From: Thiomicrorhabdus immobilis
GTDB lineage: Bacteria; Pseudomonadota; Gammaproteobacteria; Thiomicrospirales; Thiomicrospiraceae
Length of the DNA stretch: 64,000 nucleotides
Direction of reading: 5' to 3'
NCBI RefSeq assembly: GCF_021654855.1
Contig: NZ_AP024202.1
Coordinates: 1,798,001 to 1,862,000 of the forward strand
Each line of letters starts with the position of its first letter. Position 1 is the stretch's first letter. Of this stretch, positions 8,142 through 18,182 are shown one piece after another. The notes beneath the pieces are model-generated. The model made no database searches. It worked only from the letters and a program-made list of their open reading frames with translations, and was not told the origin of the DNA. A program made the position numbers and the translations under genes.

Positions 8142-9206
8142 ATGAGCCAATATTGGAGTTCATTAGTTCACACCTTAACCCCTTATGTTCCGGGTGAACA
8201 ACCTAAAGTGAATAACTTAATCAAACTCAACACTAACGAGAACCCTTATCCTCCTTCTGACAAAGTACTGGCGGCAATACATCAAGCCGCCGATGATAAG
8301 TTAAAACTCTATCCAGACCCAAATTCGGACGTGTTGAAACAACGAATTGCCGACTATCATGGCTTAACCGCTAACCAAGTTTTTGTCGGCAATGGTTCTG
8401 ATGAAGTATTGGCTCACGCTTTTCAGGCTCTACTAAAACATGATAAGCCTCTACTGTTTCCGGATATCACTTATAGCTTCTATCCTGTTTATTGTGGGTT
8501 ATATGGTATTGAATACCAAACCATTCCATTGAACGATGAATTTGAAATCGATATCACAGACTATAACCAGGATTGCGGGGCGATAATTTTTCCAAACCCT
8601 AATGCACCTACCGGAAGATTGCTCGGTTTAGATAAAATCGAAGCATTATTGCAAATGCATCCTCAGCAAGTATTACTCATTGACGAAGCTTATATTGACT
8701 TTGGCGGGCAAAGCGCCATAAGTTTGGTGAACCGATACCCAAATCTATTAGTCACACAAACGCTTTCTAAATCACGTTCTTTAGCAGGCCTACGTGTTGG
8801 GTTTGCCATTGGCCATCCAGATTTAATTGAAGGTTTAGAACGTGTTAAGAACAGTTTCAACTCCTACCCTTTAGACCGTTTAGCAATCTACGGCTCTGTA
8901 GCTTCTTTTGACGATGAAACCGCTTTTCAAACGGCCTGTCAGGCAGTGATTAACACCCGTGAAGTCCTGGTGACAAAACTGGCGGAATTAGGCTTCAAGG
9001 TCATTCCTTCAGCAGCCAACTTTGTCTTTGCAAGCCACCCTCAGCATCAAGCCGAAACCATCGCGGAACAACTTAGGGAAAAATCCATCATTGTTCGTTA
9101 TTTTAATAAACCGCGTATAGACCAATATCTGAGAATCACGATTGGTAACGATATGGAAAACCAAGCCTTATGCTCAGCTTTAGAAGCGATTATCAATAAC
9201 AAATAA
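8142..9206 (+). CDS. hisC: Histidinol-phosphate aminotransferase
   Basis: A 354-aa PLP-dependent fold-type I aminotransferase that converts imidazole acetol phosphate to histidinol phosphate. Features: [11 protein letters not shown] near the N-terminus, [13 protein letters not shown] (phosphate-binding loop), [21 protein letters not shown] (PLP ring Asp and Tyr), [15 protein letters not shown] (Schiff-base Lys) and LRITIGND near the end. Length is normal. It stands alone, not in a his operon, and may also act on phenylpyruvate or related 2-oxo acids as some HisC proteins do. A strong hairpin follows it. Confidence 0.93.
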   Translation: MSQYWSSLVHTLTPYVPGEQPKVNNLIKLNTNENPYPPSDKVLAAIHQAADDKLKLYPDPNSDVLKQRIADYHGLTANQVFVGNGSDEVLAHAFQALLKHDKPLLFPDITYSFYPVYCGLYGIEYQTIPLNDEFEIDITDYNQDCGAIIFPNPNAPTGRLLGLDKIEALLQMHPQQVLLIDEAYIDFGGQSAISLVNRYPNLLVTQTLSKSRSLAGLRVGFAIGHPDLIEGLERVKNSFNSYPLDRLAIYGSVASFDDETAFQTACQAVINTREVLVTKLAELGFKVIPSAANFVFASHPQHQAETIAEQLREKSIIVRYFNKPRIDQYLRITIGNDMENQALCSALEAIINNK

Positions 9207-9230
9207 CTCATCCTGGTTGTTACAGATACA

Positions 9231-9269
9231 AAAAAGCCCTTGATGCTTCAAAAGCATCAAGGGCTTTTT
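9231..9269. terminator. Bidirectional terminator between hisC and argJ
   Basis: A perfect 18-bp stem (AAAAAGCCCTTGATGCTT paired with its complement) around a 3-nt loop, with T/A runs on both sides. It lies 24 bp after hisC and about 57 bp after argJ on the other strand, so it serves both converging genes. Confidence 0.9.
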
Positions 9270-9326
9270 ATTTCACCGAATTTAGAAAGTCATCAATCTA
9301 TTGGCTTCTTTCTAAATCAGTCCTAA

Positions 9327-10538
9327 TCAAGAACGGTACTCTGCATTGATCTTTACGTAGTCATATGAAAAATCGGTGGTCCAAACCGTTTCTGAACACT
9401 CACCACGATTCAACTGGATACGGATATCAATATCCGTCTGGTTCATCACCGCTTGGCCAGCCTCTTCAGTATAAGTTAAAGCTCTACCACCATTTTCTAC
9501 AATACAGACATCCCCTAAATAAATCTTAAGGATATTCACATCTAAAGCTTCAATTCCAGAACGCCCTACCGCAGCCAAAATACGCCCCCAGTTTGGATCA
9601 GAAGCAAATAATGCCGTTTTAACAAGCGGAGATAAAGCTACCGCATGTGCCACCTGAATACACTCTTGAGATGATTTTCCGCCTTCAACGATGACACTTA
9701 CGAACTTGGTCGCGCCCTCGCCATCGCGTACAATCATTTGTGCCAATTCAGTCATCACCTGATTAATCTCAGTCGCGAAAGCCTTATAAGCGGATGAATC
9801 CACCGAATTGATTTCCGGCATATCGGCTTGCTGGGTCGCCGTTAAAGTACAAGCATCGTTGGTGGAAGTGTCACCATCCACCGTAATACGGTTGAATGAT
9901 AGATTGACCGCATCACTCAAACATTGCTGTAAGCAGGCCTGGTTGATTTTGGCATCGGTCGCCACAAAACCTAACATGGTCGCCATATTAGGGTGAATCA
10001 TTCCCGAACCCTTAGCCATACCGGTAATCGTTACCGCATTGCCATCTATCTCAATCACCTTGCTCACCGTCTTAGGCACTAAATCTGTGGTCATAATACC
10101 TTTACAAGCATCTGCCCAAGCCGTAACCGATAAATTGGCGATCGCCGCAGGAATCCCTTGCTGTAACTTTTCCATCGGAAGGTTTTGACCGATCACACCA
10201 GTTGAAAATGGCAACACTTGATTAGCATCACAGCCCAACTCTTTAGCTACCCACTCACAAGTCTGCTTAGCATCCAACATACCTTGTTCACCAGTACCTG
10301 CATTAGCATTCCCCGCATTGATAATCAAAGCGCGAGGCTGGGATGCCGTCAAATTCTCTTTCGCCAACGTCACCGGAGCGGCACAAAAAGCATTTTGAGT
10401 GAATGTCGCCGCAGTGACCGCACCTTCACACAACTCAACAACCACTAAATCAGTATTGCCATTCTTTTTAATCTTAGCGGCACAAGCGCCTAAATAAAAA
10501 CCAGCTACTGGGTGTAAAACAAGATGATCTAAATTCAT
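9327..10538 (-). CDS. argJ: Bifunctional glutamate N-acetyltransferase / amino-acid acetyltransferase
   Basis: This arginine-biosynthesis enzyme transfers acetyl from N-acetylornithine to glutamate; bifunctional forms also make N-acetylglutamate from acetyl-CoA. The 403-aa precursor self-cleaves at MIHPNMA-TMLGF, where the Thr becomes the N-terminal nucleophile of the beta chain. Other visible motifs are SFNRITVDGDTSTND, VRDGEGATKFV, SDPNWGRILAAVGRSG and the C-terminal YSYDYVKINAEYR-like end. A clear ribosome site (AAGGAA) precedes the ATG. It follows secA in the same direction, separated by about 138 bp and a terminator. A near copy of the palindrome sits inside (9932). Confidence 0.95.
   Translation of the reverse strand: MNLDHLVLHPVAGFYLGACAAKIKKNGNTDLVVVELCEGAVTAATFTQNAFCAAPVTLAKENLTASQPRALIINAGNANAGTGEQGMLDAKQTCEWVAKELGCDANQVLPFSTGVIGQNLPMEKLQQGIPAAIANLSVTAWADACKGIMTTDLVPKTVSKVIEIDGNAVTITGMAKGSGMIHPNMATMLGFVATDAKINQACLQQCLSDAVNLSFNRITVDGDTSTNDACTLTATQQADMPEINSVDSSAYKAFATEINQVMTELAQMIVRDGEGATKFVSVIVEGGKSSQECIQVAHAVALSPLVKTALFASDPNWGRILAAVGRSGIEALDVNILKIYLGDVCIVENGGRALTYTEEAGQAVMNQTDIDIRIQLNRGECSETVWTTDFSYDYVKINAEYRS
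9932..9943. repeat. Iterated palindrome, 11 of 12 match (in argJ)
   Basis: AGCAGGCCTGGT; on the coding strand it encodes N-Q-A-C. Confidence 0.7.
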
Positions 10539-10583
10539 GAATTTTCCTTATCCTATGTTGGATAACCATTTTTTGAGCAAAGT

Positions 10584-10605
10584 AAAAACCCACCTTTCGG
10601 TGGGC
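10584..10605 (-). terminator. Terminator of secA
   Basis: CCCACC-TTTC-GGTGGG stem-loop; on the minus strand it ends in TTTTT and lies about 70 bp after the secA stop. Confidence 0.8.
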
Positions 10606-10676
10606 TTAATGAAATTTATAAGTGGTATTTTCGGTTTAACCCAATACCAATAAATTTTAATTAAGAATACTGCGAA

Positions 10677-13403
10677 TTAACTCAATTTTCCACAACATTG
10701 TTTATATTTTTTACCTGAACCGCAAGGGCATGGGTCATTACGTCCGACTTTTGGCGCTTCACGTCTAAAAGTACTTTCCGCGTCCGACTCCTCTTCAGAA
10801 GTTTCATCCGCCGATTGCCCGATTCCTTGCGCAGCGGGATGATTCGCTTCCAGGTTATGAGGACGCTCTTTTTCGGTTTGTTCATCAAAGTCCGCTACAT
10901 CCTGCGAACCTTCAATTTGTACCAATGATAGAACCTTAACGGTTTCAAAAGTCACTTCTTGCAGGAAGTTATGGAACATTTCCGATGATTCACGACGATA
11001 CTCTTGGAATGGGTCTTTTTGAGCATAGCCGCGTAAATGGATACCTCGGCGCAGATAATCCATTTCTGACAAATGCTCACGCCATTGCCTATCGATTGTG
11101 CGTAACAACACTTCTTTCTCGAAATGATGGCGTGTAGTAGGATCCACTACACTCATTTTCTCTTGGTAAAGATTCGCCAACTCTGCGATGATTTTCTCAA
11201 CCAACTTCTCTTCATAAAGCGAGTTGTCCTCTTTCAACCATTCTTCAATCGCTAATTCGGCGCCCAACTCTTCATTGATGGCTTTAACCAGGCCTAGCAA
11301 ATCCCACTGTTCCTCAAGTGATCCTTTAGGAATATACATCCCAACAATTTGCTCTACCACTTGTTCACGTAAACTATCGATCACCTCAGAAACATCGTCA
11401 CCTTCCATCAACTCATTACGTTGCTGATAGACCACTTTACGCTGTTGGTTAGAGATATCGTCAAACTTAAGCAGATTAGCACGCTCATCCTGATGCATAC
11501 GTTCAACTTGCTTTTGAGCACGTTCAATGGATTTTGTCACCATACCATGCTCAATCGCTTCATTTGATGTCATACCTAAACGTTTCATCATGGACTTCAC
11601 TTTTTCTGAAGCAAAACGACGCATCAAATCATCATCTAAAGAGAGATAGAAACGGGTTGTTCCAACATCCCCCTGACGCCCAGAACGACCACGCAACTGG
11701 TTGTCGATACGTCTTGATTCGTGACGTTCCGAACCAATCACTTTCAAACCACCAAAACCTAACACCGCCTCGTGACGTGCTTTCCAAGCTTCAGTGACTT
11801 CTTTGATTTTTTCTTCACTAGGATTCTCTAATTCAGCGATTTCCATCTCTAAATTACCACCCAGTACGATATCCGTACCACGACCAGCCATGTTGGTTGC
11901 AATGGTTACCGCACCAGGCAAACCTGCGTTGGCAATGATAAACGCTTCCCTTTCATGCTGTTTGGCATTCAATACGTTATGCGGAACCTTGGCTTCGGTT
12001 AAGAAACGTGACAGCAGTTCAGACATTTCAATCGATGCCGTCCCCACCAATACCGGCTGCTGTGTTTTATGGGTTTCACGAATATCTTGAACGATTGCGT
12101 TAAACTTACCTTCCATATCAAGGTAAACCAAATCCGGTAAATCAACACGCTCCGGTGTTTTATTCGGTGGTATAACCACAACTTCTAGGTTATAGGTTGA
12201 CAAGAACTCACCCGCTTCGGTATCAGCGGTTCCTGTCATACCTGACAGCTTCTCATATTGACGGAAATAGTTTTGGAAAGTAATCGAGGCGAATGTTTGA
12301 CTCTCTTGCTGGATTTGTACGCCTTCTTTCGCTTCCACAGCTTGATGCAAGCCTTCACTCCAACGACGACCTTCCATCTTACGTCCGGTAAATTCGTCGA
12401 TGATTACAACTTGATCGTCTTCAACGATGTAATCACGGTCTTTTTCGAATAATAAATTGGCTCTTAAAGCCGCATTAACATGAATCATTAGACCAATATG
12501 TGCCGCATCGTAAAGGCTATCGCCCTCCTCCAACAGACCGACTTCAGCCATCATCTCTTCGACTTTAGCGTGCCCTTCATCAGTCAGATAGATCTGTTTG
12601 GCTTTTTCATCGATGGTGAAATCACCAGTTGAGGTTTTTGTTTCTTTATCTTCTTCACCTTGTTCAAGGTGTGCGACTAACGGATTAATTTTTCGATAAA
12701 GTTCGGATTTATCTTCTGCTGGACCAGAGATAATCAACGGCGTTCTAGCCTCATCGATTAAAATGGAATCGACTTCATCAATCACCGCATAGTGCTGGCC
12801 ACGCATGACTCTTTCAGCGGAGTAAATCGCCATATTGTCGCGTAGATAGTCAAAACCGAATTCGTTGTTGGTACCGTATGTAATGTCTTTAGCATAGGCG
12901 ATTTGTTTTTCTTGCTGTGATTGACCACTCAAAATCACACCGGTAGATAGCCCCAAAAATTCAAACAGCTGGCCCATCCACTCAGAGTCACGCTTCGCCA
13001 GGTAATCATTCACCGTAATGACATGAACCCCTTCACCTTTTAAAGCATTCAGGTATACAGGAAGTGTCGCTACCAGGGTCTTACCTTCACCGGTACGCAT
13101 CTCTGCAATACGTCCATCATGCAGCGCCATCCCCCCTATCATCTGCACGTCATAATGACGCATACCAAACACTCGTTTACCCGCTTCACGAACCACCGCG
13201 AAAGCTTCGGGAAGCAAATCATCCAATGTTTTACCTTCCGCCAAGGCTTGTTTAAAATCCGTGGTTTTCTGCTGAATTTCTGCATCGGTCAATGCTTCAA
13301 ATTCAGCCTCAAGCGCATTAATTGTTTCGGTGACTTTACGGTATTGCTTTAGCATGCGTTCATTACGGCTACCAAAGATTTTTTTAAAGATATTAAAGGC
13401 CAT
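10677..13403 (-). CDS. secA: Preprotein translocase ATPase SecA
   Basis: A 908-aa motor of the Sec pathway that pushes unfolded preproteins through SecYEG at the inner membrane. Visible: [14 protein letters not shown] (Walker A), [21 protein letters not shown] (Walker B/DEAD region), the preprotein cross-linking region, [14 protein letters not shown] and [20 protein letters not shown] (NBD2), and the C-terminal zinc motif [13 protein letters not shown] that contacts SecB or ribosomes. Full length. It diverges from dciA and belongs to the conserved lpxC-dciA-secA-argJ stretch that flanks dcw clusters. No secM-like arrest ORF is seen upstream. A degenerate palindrome copy lies at 11287. Confidence 0.98.
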   Translation of the reverse strand: MAFNIFKKIFGSRNERMLKQYRKVTETINALEAEFEALTDAEIQQKTTDFKQALAEGKTLDDLLPEAFAVVREAGKRVFGMRHYDVQMIGGMALHDGRIAEMRTGEGKTLVATLPVYLNALKGEGVHVITVNDYLAKRDSEWMGQLFEFLGLSTGVILSGQSQQEKQIAYAKDITYGTNNEFGFDYLRDNMAIYSAERVMRGQHYAVIDEVDSILIDEARTPLIISGPAEDKSELYRKINPLVAHLEQGEEDKETKTSTGDFTIDEKAKQIYLTDEGHAKVEEMMAEVGLLEEGDSLYDAAHIGLMIHVNAALRANLLFEKDRDYIVEDDQVVIIDEFTGRKMEGRRWSEGLHQAVEAKEGVQIQQESQTFASITFQNYFRQYEKLSGMTGTADTEAGEFLSTYNLEVVVIPPNKTPERVDLPDLVYLDMEGKFNAIVQDIRETHKTQQPVLVGTASIEMSELLSRFLTEAKVPHNVLNAKQHEREAFIIANAGLPGAVTIATNMAGRGTDIVLGGNLEMEIAELENPSEEKIKEVTEAWKARHEAVLGFGGLKVIGSERHESRRIDNQLRGRSGRQGDVGTTRFYLSLDDDLMRRFASEKVKSMMKRLGMTSNEAIEHGMVTKSIERAQKQVERMHQDERANLLKFDDISNQQRKVVYQQRNELMEGDDVSEVIDSLREQVVEQIVGMYIPKGSLEEQWDLLGLVKAINEELGAELAIEEWLKEDNSLYEEKLVEKIIAELANLYQEKMSVVDPTTRHHFEKEVLLRTIDRQWREHLSEMDYLRRGIHLRGYAQKDPFQEYRRESSEMFHNFLQEVTFETVKVLSLVQIEGSQDVADFDEQTEKERPHNLEANHPAAQGIGQSADETSEEESDAESTFRREAPKVGRNDPCPCGSGKKYKQCCGKLS
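11287..11298. repeat. Iterated palindrome, 10 of 12 match (in secA)
   Basis: ACCAGGCCTAGC; on the coding strand it encodes L-G-L-V. Confidence 0.5.
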
Positions 13404-13543
13404 TTAAATGTATATTCCAGTTAAAAATAGTGCGGTTATCTGATGACAATAATTATCACCATAACGAATTCTATATGGGGTTTGGTTGCATTTTACAAGC
13501 GCTGAGATGCATTACGGCTTTTGTCTCGACTTATTGCGGTAAA

Positions 13544-14020
13544 ATGAGCAAATATTCTAACATAAAACCATATACTCGCATTATGAAACCGTTATTAAAT
13601 CAAGCACAAGGTGCGTTAAAAAACTTACTGGAAGATGCGCAACTATTTCAAGCCTTGCTGGAAGTAGGACAAGATAGTTTGCCATCGGAACTGCAACCGC
13701 ATTTAGTCGGCGTGAGTTTTGAAAAAAACACACTATTATTACAACTCGATGAAGCCATCTGGGCCACCCAACTCCGGTTTTATGAACCTAATCTACTGGG
13801 CATCTATCAAGAGCATTTTCCTCATCTAGAACTCAGTCGGGTAAAAGTGCATATACTGCCTAAGGCGCAAGAGCCAATCAAAACCAAGAAAATGGTGGTG
13901 CCACCCAGCCCAGAAGATGCTGAGGCGATGTTGGATTTAAGCCAAAAAGTTAAATATGAAGGGTTAAGCAAGGCCTTAGCCTCTTTAAGTTTGCGGGCAA
14001 AAAAAAACGCCTCTGAGTGA
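13544..14020 (+). CDS. dciA: DciA-like (DUF721) DnaB helicase loader candidate
   Basis: A 158-aa DUF721-family protein if started at the ATG at 13544. The open frame extends to 13430 but its first 38 residues do not look like the family, and a later ATG at 13583 (MKPLLNQAQ) is an equally good alternative; neither has a strong ribosome site. The conserved part runs through QLFQALLEVGQDSLP, LLLQLDEAIWATQLRFYEPNLL and LSRVKVHILP. DciA proteins in bacteria lacking DnaC interact with the replicative helicase; here the role is inferred from family and from position between lpxC and secA, where the family is often found. The stop codon lies inside a terminator hairpin. Confidence 0.8.
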   Translation: MSKYSNIKPYTRIMKPLLNQAQGALKNLLEDAQLFQALLEVGQDSLPSELQPHLVGVSFEKNTLLLQLDEAIWATQLRFYEPNLLGIYQEHFPHLELSRVKVHILPKAQEPIKTKKMVVPPSPEDAEAMLDLSQKVKYEGLSKALASLSLRAKKNASE

Positions 14021-14028
14021 GGCGTTTT
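14004..14028. terminator. Bidirectional terminator overlapping the dciA stop codon
   Basis: AAAACGCCTC / GAGGCGTTTT is a perfect 10-bp stem with a 5-nt loop; the dciA TGA (14018-14020) is part of it. On the minus strand it is followed by nine T, 20 bp after the lpxC stop. Confidence 0.85.
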
Positions 14029-14048
14029 GTATCGGTTGGCATATTGGA

Positions 14049-14972
14049 TTATGCAACCACTTTGCTACTACCGTATTGCACTGGTGGCTTAACATCATCG
14101 GCGTAATCCACAATCTCAAAAGCTTCAGGCTGTGCCATTAAAGCTCTCAACAACTGGTTATTTAAGGCATGTCCCGATTTATGAGCGGTAAATTCACCTA
14201 CAATCGGATGCCCCAGCATATAGAGGTCACCAACGGCATCTAGGATTTTATGACGTACAAATTCGTCTTTATCACGCAACCCTTCCACATTCATTACGCC
14301 ACTATCATCCAATCCAATCGCATTCTTCAAGCTCGCACCCAAACCTAAGTTTTTAGCCCGCAAAGATTCCATATCTTTCATAAAACCAAAAGTACGTGCA
14401 CGACTTACCTCTTTGAAATAAGAGGTCGATGAAAACTCCAGCGTCATCTTCTCAGCGGTTTGCTGGAACGCAGGATGCTCAAAATCGATTGAAAAATTCA
14501 ATCTATAACCATCGTAAGGCTTAAACTCAGCCCAACCACCCTTCTCGTTTTCAACTCGAACCGGCTTTAAGATTTTGACAAACTTTTTAGGCTGGTCTTG
14601 TATCGCAACCCCCGCCGACTGCAACAAGAAAATAAAGTGCGAAGAACTTCCGTCCATAATTGGCACTTCATCTGAAGAGATATCGATATAGACATTATCA
14701 ATCCCAACCCCCGCTAAAGCGGACATTAAATGCTCAATGGTGGCAATCTTGATTGGCTTGTCATTGACTTGATTCACAATCGTGGTACACAAAGTCGTTT
14801 CACCGACAATCTCAGGTGAGACACGAAATTCAACTTCTGGGGCGCAATCAATACGTCTGAACACAATACCTGTATTAACCGGTGCTGGTCTCAATGTCAT
14901 GACAGCCTCATGGCCAGTATGCAGACCAATTCCTTTCGCTTTGATTTTGTTGGCAAGTGTTCTTTGATTCAA
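14049..14972 (-). CDS. lpxC: UDP-3-O-acyl-N-acetylglucosamine deacetylase
   Basis: This zinc enzyme carries out the committed step of lipid A synthesis. Zinc ligands and catalytic residues are visible in IEHLMSALAGVGIDN (His), DEVPIMDGSS (catalytic Glu) and RHKILDAVGDLYMLG (His and Asp), with HKSGHALNNQLLRAL near the end. Length (307 aa) is standard. The start is TTG at 14972 (LNQRTLANKIKAKGIGLHTG); the ATG 11 bp upstream is out of frame and hits a stop, while GAG sits 6 bp before the TTG. lpxC normally follows ftsZ; here ftsZ is missing and ftsA lies 224 bp upstream. Confidence 0.96.
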   Translation of the reverse strand: MNQRTLANKIKAKGIGLHTGHEAVMTLRPAPVNTGIVFRRIDCAPEVEFRVSPEIVGETTLCTTIVNQVNDKPIKIATIEHLMSALAGVGIDNVYIDISSDEVPIMDGSSSHFIFLLQSAGVAIQDQPKKFVKILKPVRVENEKGGWAEFKPYDGYRLNFSIDFEHPAFQQTAEKMTLEFSSTSYFKEVSRARTFGFMKDMESLRAKNLGLGASLKNAIGLDDSGVMNVEGLRDKDEFVRHKILDAVGDLYMLGHPIVGEFTAHKSGHALNNQLLRALMAQPEAFEIVDYADDVKPPVQYGSSKVVA

Positions 14973-15196
14973 GGGAAACTCATTTTCTAATAATTATGGA
15001 TTGATCATATATGTATTAATTAATACGGAGTAACCTAAACATCTATCGATAGAGAGACCGAACCGATTGATTACTCATAATGACGGGCATTCTATCACAG
15101 AACACCCGACAAGCTTTAGACTGAAATTTACTTATACAGAAGACTTTTACACAGGTGCTTCAAGGATAAAAAAGGCTAAAACCCACCTGGATATTG

Positions 15197-16444
15197 TTAA
15201 AAGCTTTTACTAAACCAGGTTTTCATACGTTCAAAAATCGATCCTGCATCGGTAAAACCGGAACGTTCCTGTATTTCTGGAATCCCGCCCCCCATATGAT
15301 CACGAGCATGCATCAACAGACCGACCGTAGTTGCATAAGATGGGCTATTCACCTCATCAGTCAAGCCCTTAACACCATGAGGATAACCTAGGCGAACAGG
15401 CATATGGAAGACTTCTTCAGCCAACTCAACAGCGCCTTCAACCAAGGAGCTACCACCTGTCAATACAATCCCCGCCGCCAATACATCTTCAAAACCGGCA
15501 CTACGCAACTCGGCTTGGATTAATTGGAACAACTCTTCATAACGCGGCTCGATGACTTCAACTAAAGTACGGCGAGAAAGACAGCGAGCAGGACGATCAC
15601 CAACACTCGGTACTTCAATCTCTTCATCTTTATCAATCAACTGCGGCAATGCACACGCATATTTACGTTTAATCTCTTCAGCAGCCTGGGTTGGGGTGCG
15701 TAATGCAACGGCAATGTCGTTGGTAACTTGGTCACCGGCCACTGAAATAACAGCCGTATGACGGATTGCGCCATTATGGAATACCGCGATATCGGTGGTT
15801 CCACCACCGATATCCACCAAACAAACACCCAGCTCCTTCTCATCTTCGGAAAGCACGGAATCGCTGGAAGCTAGCTGTTCAAGAATAATATCGGCAACCT
15901 CTAAATTGCAACGCTCCACACACTTGGTGATATTTTGAGCGGCACTGACCGAGCCCGTCACCATGTGAACCTTGGCTTCTAAACGCACACCTGACATTCC
16001 AATCGGCTCACGGATCCCACCTTGGCTATCGATAATGTATTCTTGCGAAAGAATGTGCAAAACACGCTGGTCACCAGGAATAGCAATCGTTTGAGCCGCC
16101 TCCATGACACGTTCGATATCATCCGGCTGAACGTCTTGATTACGGATGGCAACCATACCGTTTGAATTGAAACTTTTGATATGGCTACCCGCGATACCGA
16201 CATAAACAGACTGCGCTTCAAATCCCGACATCCTTTCCGCTTCATCAATCGCACGTTGAATCGATTCAACGGTGGAATCGATATTGACCACCACACCTTT
16301 TTTCAACCCTCTAGATGGGTGAGTTCCCATACCAACCACTTCAATCTCACCATCGGCCTTAATTTTTCCGATGATCGCAGCGATTTTAGAAGTTCCAATA
16401 TCAAGACCGACTACGGTATTTGAGGTGTGCTGTTTACGCGCCAT
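15197..16444 (-). CDS. ftsA: Cell division protein FtsA
   Basis: A 415-aa actin-like ATPase that tethers FtsZ to the membrane and recruits later division proteins. Visible: VVGLDIGTSKIAAIIG (phosphate 1), the SHS2/1C region, CLVDIGGGTTDIAVF (phosphate 2), AAGIVLTGGSSLVEG (adenosine motif) and a C-terminal amphipathic helix (SIFERMKTWFSKSF) that binds the membrane. A ribosome site (AAAGG) precedes the ATG. It follows ftsQ by 59 bp. The gene that should come next, ftsZ, is not here; it lies 32 kb away between rsmH and ftsL. Confidence 0.97.
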   Translation of the reverse strand: MARKQHTSNTVVGLDIGTSKIAAIIGKIKADGEIEVVGMGTHPSRGLKKGVVVNIDSTVESIQRAIDEAERMSGFEAQSVYVGIAGSHIKSFNSNGMVAIRNQDVQPDDIERVMEAAQTIAIPGDQRVLHILSQEYIIDSQGGIREPIGMSGVRLEAKVHMVTGSVSAAQNITKCVERCNLEVADIILEQLASSDSVLSEDEKELGVCLVDIGGGTTDIAVFHNGAIRHTAVISVAGDQVTNDIAVALRTPTQAAEEIKRKYACALPQLIDKDEEIEVPSVGDRPARCLSRRTLVEVIEPRYEELFQLIQAELRSAGFEDVLAAGIVLTGGSSLVEGAVELAEEVFHMPVRLGYPHGVKGLTDEVNSPSYATTVGLLMHARDHMGGGIPEIQERSGFTDAGSIFERMKTWFSKSF

Positions 16445-16503
16445 GTTGTGCTTTACCTTTTATCATTTTTCACACTATCAATTAATGCATTGCTAAGACA
16501 AAC

Positions 16504-17208
16504 TTATGATTGATTTTTCGCTATTATAAACCCGTTACTATAGCGCAAATCATAAACTCTTGCTGACTTTCTCATCGCTGAATCAAGCTGGGGAAAAGCT
16601 TGAATGAAACGTTGTAATTTATGCTGGTATTCCAATGAATCGATAACCAATGATGGACCATTTAAAATCTGCACTTGCCAAACCTTATCTTCCGATAGTT
16701 TAAGTTGCGATACCGTCATATTTAAAGCGTTCAACTGGTTTTGCAAGTCGATTAAATTCCTAAGAACCCATTCAGATTCCGACAGATCGCCATCAAGCCG
16801 TACCAAATTTTCAAAACCTGCTATCGACAACGGAAAAAACACTCGACCAGAACGATTAACCAGGCCTGAATCTCCCCAACGTGCCACTGGCACCTGTTCT
16901 TTAATTGAGAGATAAAGCAGGTTAGGCCACTTCCTTTTCACTTCCGCCGACTGCACCCAATCCAGGCGGATTAAATCAGCCTGGATGTGATTAAGCGGAA
17001 TATCCCAAAAAGATTTACCTAAATAAGGTTTAACGGTTTCTTCAATTTCTTGCGGGGTAACCTGGCTAAGCGGGGTAGTCAACTCATAGGCTTGAATCGG
17101 TTGATAAAATGGCGAATTCTTCTGGGTAGACGACCAAGCAACCAGGGCTAATAGAGCAATTGCGAGTATCAATACAAATATTTGCATGCTACGTTTTACA
17201 TTGAACAA
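16504..17208 (-). CDS. ftsQ: Cell division protein FtsQ
   Basis: A 234-aa bitopic division protein with a short cytoplasmic N-terminus, one membrane helix (IFVLILAIALLALVAW, about residues 10-27) and a periplasmic POTRA domain (LTTPLSQVTPQEIEETVKPYLGKSFWDIPL, then WVQSAEVKRKWPNLLYLSIKEQVPVARW) followed by the FtsQ domain. It links FtsB/FtsL to the divisome. The TTG start at 17208 has a good ribosome site (AAGGG, 9-bp spacing); the first ATG at 17187 has none. It lies between ddl and ftsA in the usual order. Confidence 0.93.
   Translation of the reverse strand: MFNVKRSMQIFVLILAIALLALVAWSSTQKNSPFYQPIQAYELTTPLSQVTPQEIEETVKPYLGKSFWDIPLNHIQADLIRLDWVQSAEVKRKWPNLLYLSIKEQVPVARWGDSGLVNRSGRVFFPLSIAGFENLVRLDGDLSESEWVLRNLIDLQNQLNALNMTVSQLKLSEDKVWQVQILNGPSLVIDSLEYQHKLQRFIQAFPQLDSAMRKSARVYDLRYSNGFIIAKNQS
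16859..16870. repeat. Iterated palindrome, 10 of 12 match (in ftsQ)
   Basis: ACCAGGCCTGAA; on the coding strand it encodes S-G-L-V. Confidence 0.5.
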
Positions 17209-17279
17209 TGTGCTGAACCCTTCCTATGATTACTAATAAACTGGTTTGACCCTTGACGAATGATATCGAAACAATCGAA

Positions 17280-18182
17280 TTAAAGTGTGGTTTTTAAAAT
17301 CTCAACCACTAATTGCTCAAAAGCGATGCCTTTGGCCTTAGCGGCCATAGGTACCAAACTATGGTCGGTCATGCCCGGCACGGAATTCAACTCAATCAAC
17401 CAGGCCTGGTCATCCTCATCCAACATGAAATCCACCCGCCCCCAAGCCTTGGAACCAATCACTTGGAAAGCTTGCAAAACAAGCTGTTGTAACTCTTGTT
17501 CTATTTCAGGAGTTAAATCACAAGGACAAATATACTGTGTGTCATTGGATTTGTATTTAGCGTCAAAATCATAAAAATCATGCGTGGTTTTCAACTGAAT
17601 CAATGGCAAGGCGGTGTTATTTAAAACCGCACACGTGTATTCACGCCCGGTAATCCATTGTTCAATTAATATCTCGGAATCAAATTGCTGAGCATACTCA
17701 ACCGCTTCAACCAAGCTAGGCTTGTCATACACTTTACGCATGCCGATACTCGAACCCTCATGACAAGGTTTTACTATCACCGGAAAAGGCAGATCAAACT
17801 CACTGATATCCAACGGCATCAAATCCGACACCCAAATAAACCCAGGAGTTGGCAAGCCAGCCCCCATCCACATCCATTTGGTTCTAAGCTTATCCATAGC
17901 AATTGCTGAGGCCGCCATACCGCTTCCGGTATAAGGTAAACCTAAATCATCTAAAATCGCTTGAACCACACCGTCTTCACCCCAACGGCCATGCAGGGCG
18001 ATAAAAGCTCGGTCATATTCTTGGGCGATACGCTGCAAATCTTCCAGCGAGGTGACATCTTCAGAAACGGCATTTATGCCTTGGTCAATAAAGGCTTGGG
18101 TAACGGCTTGTCCACTGCGTAAAGAAACCTCTCTTTCAGCGGCTTTGCCCCCCATTAACACGGCAACCTTACCAAATTCCAT
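17280..18182 (-). CDS. ddl: D-alanine--D-alanine ligase
   Basis: An ATP-grasp enzyme (300 aa) that makes the D-Ala-D-Ala dipeptide for peptidoglycan. Motifs: VAVLMGGKAAEREVSLRSG (N-terminal), HGRWGEDGVVQ, LPFPVIVKPCHEGSSIGM (ATP-grasp lid), GREYTCAVL and WLIELNSVPGMTDHSLVP (metal-binding Glu and Asn). I chose the ATG at 18182, one base into the murC stop (TAATG), with AAGGAG 10 bp ahead inside murC; an upstream start at 18209 would add nine atypical residues. The overlap means translational coupling to murC. murB, often between these two, is absent. Confidence 0.95.
   Translation of the reverse strand: MEFGKVAVLMGGKAAEREVSLRSGQAVTQAFIDQGINAVSEDVTSLEDLQRIAQEYDRAFIALHGRWGEDGVVQAILDDLGLPYTGSGMAASAIAMDKLRTKWMWMGAGLPTPGFIWVSDLMPLDISEFDLPFPVIVKPCHEGSSIGMRKVYDKPSLVEAVEYAQQFDSEILIEQWITGREYTCAVLNNTALPLIQLKTTHDFYDFDAKYKSNDTQYICPCDLTPEIEQELQQLVLQAFQVIGSKAWGRVDFMLDEDDQAWLIELNSVPGMTDHSLVPMAAKAKGIAFEQLVVEILKTTL
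17399..17410. repeat. Iterated palindrome ACCAGGCCTGGT, exact copy (in ddl)
   Basis: Exact copy; encodes D-Q-A-W on the coding strand, just before the metal-binding region. Confidence 0.85.

Noticed and set aside
14973-15196. Possible ftsZ remnant between ftsA and lpxC
   Set aside because: The 224 bp contain no ORF or peptide stretch resembling FtsZ; it looks like normal non-coding DNA with the lpxC promoter.
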